Positions 40,634-43,175 of a stretch of 43,175 nucleotides of DNA are shown here, piece after piece; position 1 is the first letter of the stretch, and each line of letters begins with the position of its first letter. The DNA comes from CAZMGD01 sp964565705 (GTDB lineage Bacteria > Actinomycetota > Acidimicrobiia > Acidimicrobiales > Ilumatobacteraceae), in assembly GCA_964565705.1 (NCBI GenBank), contig CAZMGD010000026.1, positions 1 to 43,175 on the forward strand, written 5' to 3'. Position numbers and translations under genes: made by a program. A model generated the notes under the pieces. The model saw nothing but the letters and a program-made list of their open reading frames with translations, did no database searches and was not told the origin of the DNA.

Positions 40634-41616
40634 TGGCGGTAGCTCGCCTCGTCAGGCGCGACGTTGCGGACCTCGAACGCGCGGAGGCTGGAGGCGTCGC
40701 CGCCGAGGGCTTCGGTCATCGTCACGAAGTCGAACCGCATCAGACCGAGCCACGAGTGCTCGGCGTCGCCGGGCGATCCCGGCAGGTCGTCGTCACGGAG
40801 CACGTCGACGTACTGCACGCCGGTCGCCTTGCCGATCTGCTCGAGGACCGGGCTCGGGAACACCTCCGACCCGAAGATCGCCGGCACCCCGGCCGCCCGT
40901 ACCTGCTCGATCAGGTCGGCGACCTCCGCGGCCGTCGGGTCCTCGAAGTCCGACACCTGGATCGCCCCGATCACCGTCCAGCCGTAGGTCTGGGCGAAGT
41001 AGGCATACGCGTCGTGGTAGGTCAGCAGCTCGCGCGTCGCCACGGTGGCGAAGTCGGTCCGCATCGCCGCGTCGAACTCGTCGATCAGCGCCGAGAACGC
41101 GTCGTAGTTCGCCGCGTAGTAGTCGGCGTTGGCGGGGTCGCGCTCGGCCATGTCGTCCTTGACGATCTCGGCATAGCGCCGAGTCAGCGTCGGATCGGTC
41201 CACAGGTGCGGGTTCGGCTTGCCGTCGGCCTCCGGGAACGAGAAGTCGTACAAGTACTCGTCCTCGGGCAACGTCAGCGTGCCGAGCTCGACGATCTCGG
41301 CGTCGTCGCCGAGCGTGGCCGCGGCCAGCGCCTTCGTCGGTTCCTCCAGCTGGAGCCCGTTCATGTAGACGACGTCGGCGTCGCTGAGCAGCGTGGCCAC
41401 GCTCGGCAGCGGTTCGAACGTGTGCGAGTTGGTGCCTTCCGGCACGATGCCGGTCACGTCGGCGCGGTCACCGACGATGTTGGCGACGATGCTCGTGATC
41501 GGAGCGACCGTCGTCACGATCTGCACCCGACCGGCATCGGTGGGGGACGCGCCGTCGTCGGAGCCACAGGCGGCGAGCGCGCCGACGCAGCAGAGCACTC
41601 CCAACAGGCGGCGCAC
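40630..41616 (-). CDS. Metal ABC transporter substrate-binding lipoprotein (ZnuA/MntC-like, cluster A-I)
   Basis: The 328-aa lipoprotein starts MRRLLGVLCCVGALAACG, a clear lipobox. The cluster A-I fold follows with His ligands in NSHTFEPLPS (about 70) and NPHLWTDPT (about 135) and TYHDAYAYFAQTYGW (about 200). An acidic ligand is expected in the GSEVFPSP region (about 250). These proteins bind zinc or manganese, and occasionally other ions. The start is a GTG exactly 6 nt after TAAGGT, suggesting a leaderless mRNA. It is divergent from ureA with only 69 nt between starts. Confidence 0.93.
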   Translation of the reverse strand: MRRLLGVLCCVGALAACGSDDGASPTDAGRVQIVTTVAPITSIVANIVGDRADVTGIVPEGTNSHTFEPLPSVATLLSDADVVYMNGLQLEEPTKALAAATLGDDAEIVELGTLTLPEDEYLYDFSFPEADGKPNPHLWTDPTLTRRYAEIVKDDMAERDPANADYYAANYDAFSALIDEFDAAMRTDFATVATRELLTYHDAYAYFAQTYGWTVIGAIQVSDFEDPTAAEVADLIEQVRAAGVPAIFGSEVFPSPVLEQIGKATGVQYVDVLRDDDLPGSPGDAEHSWLGLMRFDFVTMTEALGGDASSLRAFEVRNVAPDEASYRQ

Positions 41617-41622
41617 CGGGCG

Positions 41623-41642
41623 ACCTTACTCCAAGTGACTTG
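41623..41642 (-). promoter_or_regulatory. Promoter and possible operator between the metal transporter and ureA
   Basis: TAAGGT at 41623-41628 (minus strand) is a -10 box 6 nt from the transporter start. Just upstream, CAAGTGACTTG (41632-41642) is a perfect palindrome of 11 nt that would sit between -35 and -10, a place for a metal-dependent repressor. Confidence 0.45.
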
Positions 41643-41685
41643 CAACGAGCAGCGGACTCCTGGCGGCGTCTACGATCCGGGGCAG

Positions 41686-41991
41686 ATGGAGCTGACCCCC
41701 CGCGAGATCGACAAGCTGTACATCTACCAAGTCGCGGAGCTCGCCCGGCGGCGGCGGGCCCGTGGCACGTTGCTCAACGTCAGCGAGGCCCAGGCGCTCG
41801 TCAGCGAGGCGATCCTCGAGGCCGCACGCGACGGGAGGTCGGTCGCCGAGTGCACGGAGCTCGGCAAAGAGGTCGTGGCGCTCGCCGACTGCATGCCCGG
41901 CGTGCGCGAACGCATCCCGCTGCTCCAGGTCGAGGCGACGTTCGTGGACGGCACGAAGCTCGTCTCCTGCCACGACCCGATCGGCGGCTGA
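41686..41991 (+). CDS. ureA: Urease subunit gamma
   Basis: Urease hydrolyses urea to ammonia and carbamate at a dinickel site in UreC; UreA is the small structural subunit. The 101-aa protein starts MELTPREIDKLYIYQVAELA and ends VDGTKLVSCHDPI, with AILEAARDGRSVAECTELGK between, matching the family over its whole length of about 100 residues. A TACGAT box lies 9 nt before the ATG, so the leader may be only 2-3 nt. It is the first gene of a urease operon that continues past the window. Confidence 0.95.
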   Translation: MELTPREIDKLYIYQVAELARRRRARGTLLNVSEAQALVSEAILEAARDGRSVAECTELGKEVVALADCMPGVRERIPLLQVEATFVDGTKLVSCHDPIGG

Positions 41992-41997
41992 GCGCTC

Positions 41998-42846
41998 GTG
42001 ACCGTCGGCCTCGTGCTCGTCGGCGGCCATGAGAGCGACTCGGGCAGCGACTTGGCTCGCCTCGCGCCAGTGCTGCCGGGCGCGGCCACCACCGGCGTCG
42101 GGCGGGGGTTGGTGACGGCAGCCCGAGCAGCGCTCGACGCACACGGCACCGTCGTCGTCGTGCCGATGACGTTCGGCCGCGACCCGGCGCTGATCGCGGA
42201 GGCGGCCAAGACATTGCGCTGGCTGGCCACCGCCCATCCGGGACGGATCGCCCTCGCCGAACCGTTCGGCACCGCCGACCACCTCGTGTCGCGGCTGCGC
42301 GCGGCCGCGGCCGACGCAGCGCGCCGCGATCCCGATGCAGCGCTGGTTGTGCACGCCCGGTCCAGCGACCCTTTCGACGACGCCGAACTGCACCGCGTCG
42401 CCCACCTCGTGCGCGTGCACGGCGCCGGGCTCGAGGTCGCCGTCGCGACGACGACGTGCGACCAGGACCTGGCACCGGTCATCGCCCGCCTGCGCCTGCT
42501 CGGGTTCCCGCGAGCCGTCGTCGTGCCGGCCGGCTTCGCCGCGGGCCGCGACGTCGCTGCGTTGAACGGCGTCACCCACCACGGGCCGCTGCTGACCGAC
42601 GTGGCGATCTCCCGCGTCGTCGCCGAGCGCGCCGACGAAGCACTGCACCGACTCGACCACGGCCACGACGGCATCGCCGCCGGTCTCGGCGCCGACCACG
42701 ACCACGGCTTCGCCCACTCCCACGGCCCTGGCGAGCACGACCACGATCACCCGCACTCCCGGAGAGACCCCGCATGGCGACCCGCACGCCCCGCTACGAC
42801 CACCGAGGCACCGACATCGAGATCAACGCCGGCCGCGACACCGTGA
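41998..42846 (+). CDS. CbiX/SirB-like chelatase-fold protein with His-rich tail, inside the urease operon
   Basis: The 282-aa protein begins at a GTG 6 nt after the ureA stop. The main part (about residues 1-215) resembles the sirohydrochlorin cobalt/iron/nickel chelatases: VGLVLVGGHESDSG, VVVVPMTFGRDPALIAEAAK, HARSSDP and LRLLGFPRAVVVPAGFAAGR. From about residue 220 a His/Asp/Gly-rich tail follows (HGHDG, DHDHGFAHSHG, EHDHDHPHS; about ten His). Its place between ureA and ureB suggests nickel binding or delivery for urease rather than corrin synthesis. It overlaps ureB by 73 nt in another frame, so the last ~24 residues may be read-through of the ureB start. Function inferred. Confidence 0.75.
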   Translation: MTVGLVLVGGHESDSGSDLARLAPVLPGAATTGVGRGLVTAARAALDAHGTVVVVPMTFGRDPALIAEAAKTLRWLATAHPGRIALAEPFGTADHLVSRLRAAAADAARRDPDAALVVHARSSDPFDDAELHRVAHLVRVHGAGLEVAVATTTCDQDLAPVIARLRLLGFPRAVVVPAGFAAGRDVAALNGVTHHGPLLTDVAISRVVAERADEALHRLDHGHDGIAAGLGADHDHGFAHSHGPGEHDHDHPHSRRDPAWRPARPATTTEAPTSRSTPAATP

Positions 42847-43175
42847 CGCTGCGGGTCGCCAACACCGGCGACCGCCCGGTGCAGGTCGGCTCGCACTTCC
42901 ACTTCTTCGAGGTCAACCGGGCGCTTCGCTTCCGCCGCGAGCTCGGCTGGGGCATGCACCTCGACATCCCCGCCGGCACCGGCGTGCGCTTCGAGCCGGG
43001 CGAGACCAAGGAGGTCGGGTTGGCCGCCTACGGCGGGGCCCGTCGTCTCGTCGGGTTCAACGGGCTGGTAGCGGGCAGCCTCGACGACGCGGCGACCAGG
43101 TCTGCCGCTGTCGCGCTGCTCGCCGAGCGCGGCTTCGAGGACGGCGAACCCACCACCCGCACCGCGACGGTCAGC
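42774..43175 (+). CDS. ureB: Urease subunit beta (3' end beyond window)
   Basis: The visible 134 residues contain the UreB core: RVANTGDRPVQVGSHFHFFE, VNRALRF and DIPAGTGVRFEPGETKEV and the closing GGARRLVGFNGLV. The ATG at 42774 follows GGAGAG by about 9 nt and is preceded by the tail of the CbiX-like gene, which it overlaps by 73 nt. UreB is normally around 100-120 residues. The open frame continues past the window edge, so it may be a little longer than usual or joined to ureC; the window cannot tell. Confidence 0.93.
   Translation, partial: MATRTPRYDHRGTDIEINAGRDTVTLRVANTGDRPVQVGSHFHFFEVNRALRFRRELGWGMHLDIPAGTGVRFEPGETKEVGLAAYGGARRLVGFNGLVAGSLDDAATRSAAVALLAERGFEDGEPTTRTATVS

Noticed and set aside
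1..43175. CRISPR arrays, tRNA genes, rRNA genes, prophage
   Set aside because: I saw no regularly spaced repeats, no cloverleaf with a typical T-arm, and no integrase, portal or capsid-like genes.

Overview
This 43 kb window is high-GC actinobacterial chromosome. The gene content (acpP-rnc-mutM-smc-ftsY with ffh close by, a membrane-anchored FtsY, a mycofactocin-type dehydrogenase, FadR and TetR regulators, lipoproteins with Thr-rich linkers, frequent GTG/TTG starts and probable leaderless genes) fits an Acidimicrobiia-like organism. The class is inferred from style; no rRNA or other taxonomic marker is present. I see no tRNA, rRNA, CRISPR array, insertion sequence or phage gene.

Layout. (1) 1-9.1 kb: housekeeping block on the minus strand, acpP > rnc > mutM > smc > ftsY, with ffh (cut by the window edge) and an unknown lipoprotein further on, interrupted by a plus-strand mycofactocin-type SDR. 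(2) 9.1-17.5 kb: mixed accessory genes. These are two decayed gene remnants facing each other, a HugZ-like protein, a DUF427 / epimerase / CaiB operon, a Nudix hydrolase, a quinone oxidoreductase, a Clp-N/helix-turn-helix regulator with its own operators, an acetyltransferase remnant, msrB and an SDR. Two near-identical 44-bp palindromic elements lie at 9.2 and 13.7 kb. (3) 17.6-26 kb: a seven-gene minus-strand catabolic operon (amidohydrolase, amidohydrolase, D-aminoacylase-like protein, aldehyde dehydrogenase, TetR, two SDRs). Its head carries an operator whose motif recurs upstream of the SDR at 1.6 kb and the solute-binding lipoprotein at 36.2 kb. (4) 26-34.5 kb: a cyclase-family hydrolase preceded by a 988-aa DUF4157 protein, and divergently an AAA+ ATPase of the type found with extracellular contractile injection systems (eCIS), translationally coupled to a molybdenum hydroxylase large subunit whose catalytic Glu position reads Gln. 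No sheath, tube or baseplate genes are present. (5) 34.5-39 kb: an orphan solute-binding lipoprotein and a FadR > amidohydrolase > class II aldolase operon. (6) 39-43.2 kb: a Znu/Mnt-type metal ABC transporter divergent from a urease operon, ureA > CbiX-like protein with a His-rich tail > ureB (cut by the window edge).

The most interesting parts are the orphan eCIS-type ATPase/DUF4157 pair, the Gln-substituted Mo hydroxylase fused to it by a GTGA overlap, the CbiX-like His-tailed protein inside the urease operon (a candidate nickel-handling protein), the shared 18-bp operator regulon, and the repeated 44-bp palindrome. Functional links are inferred from order, overlap and motifs; no database search was possible.
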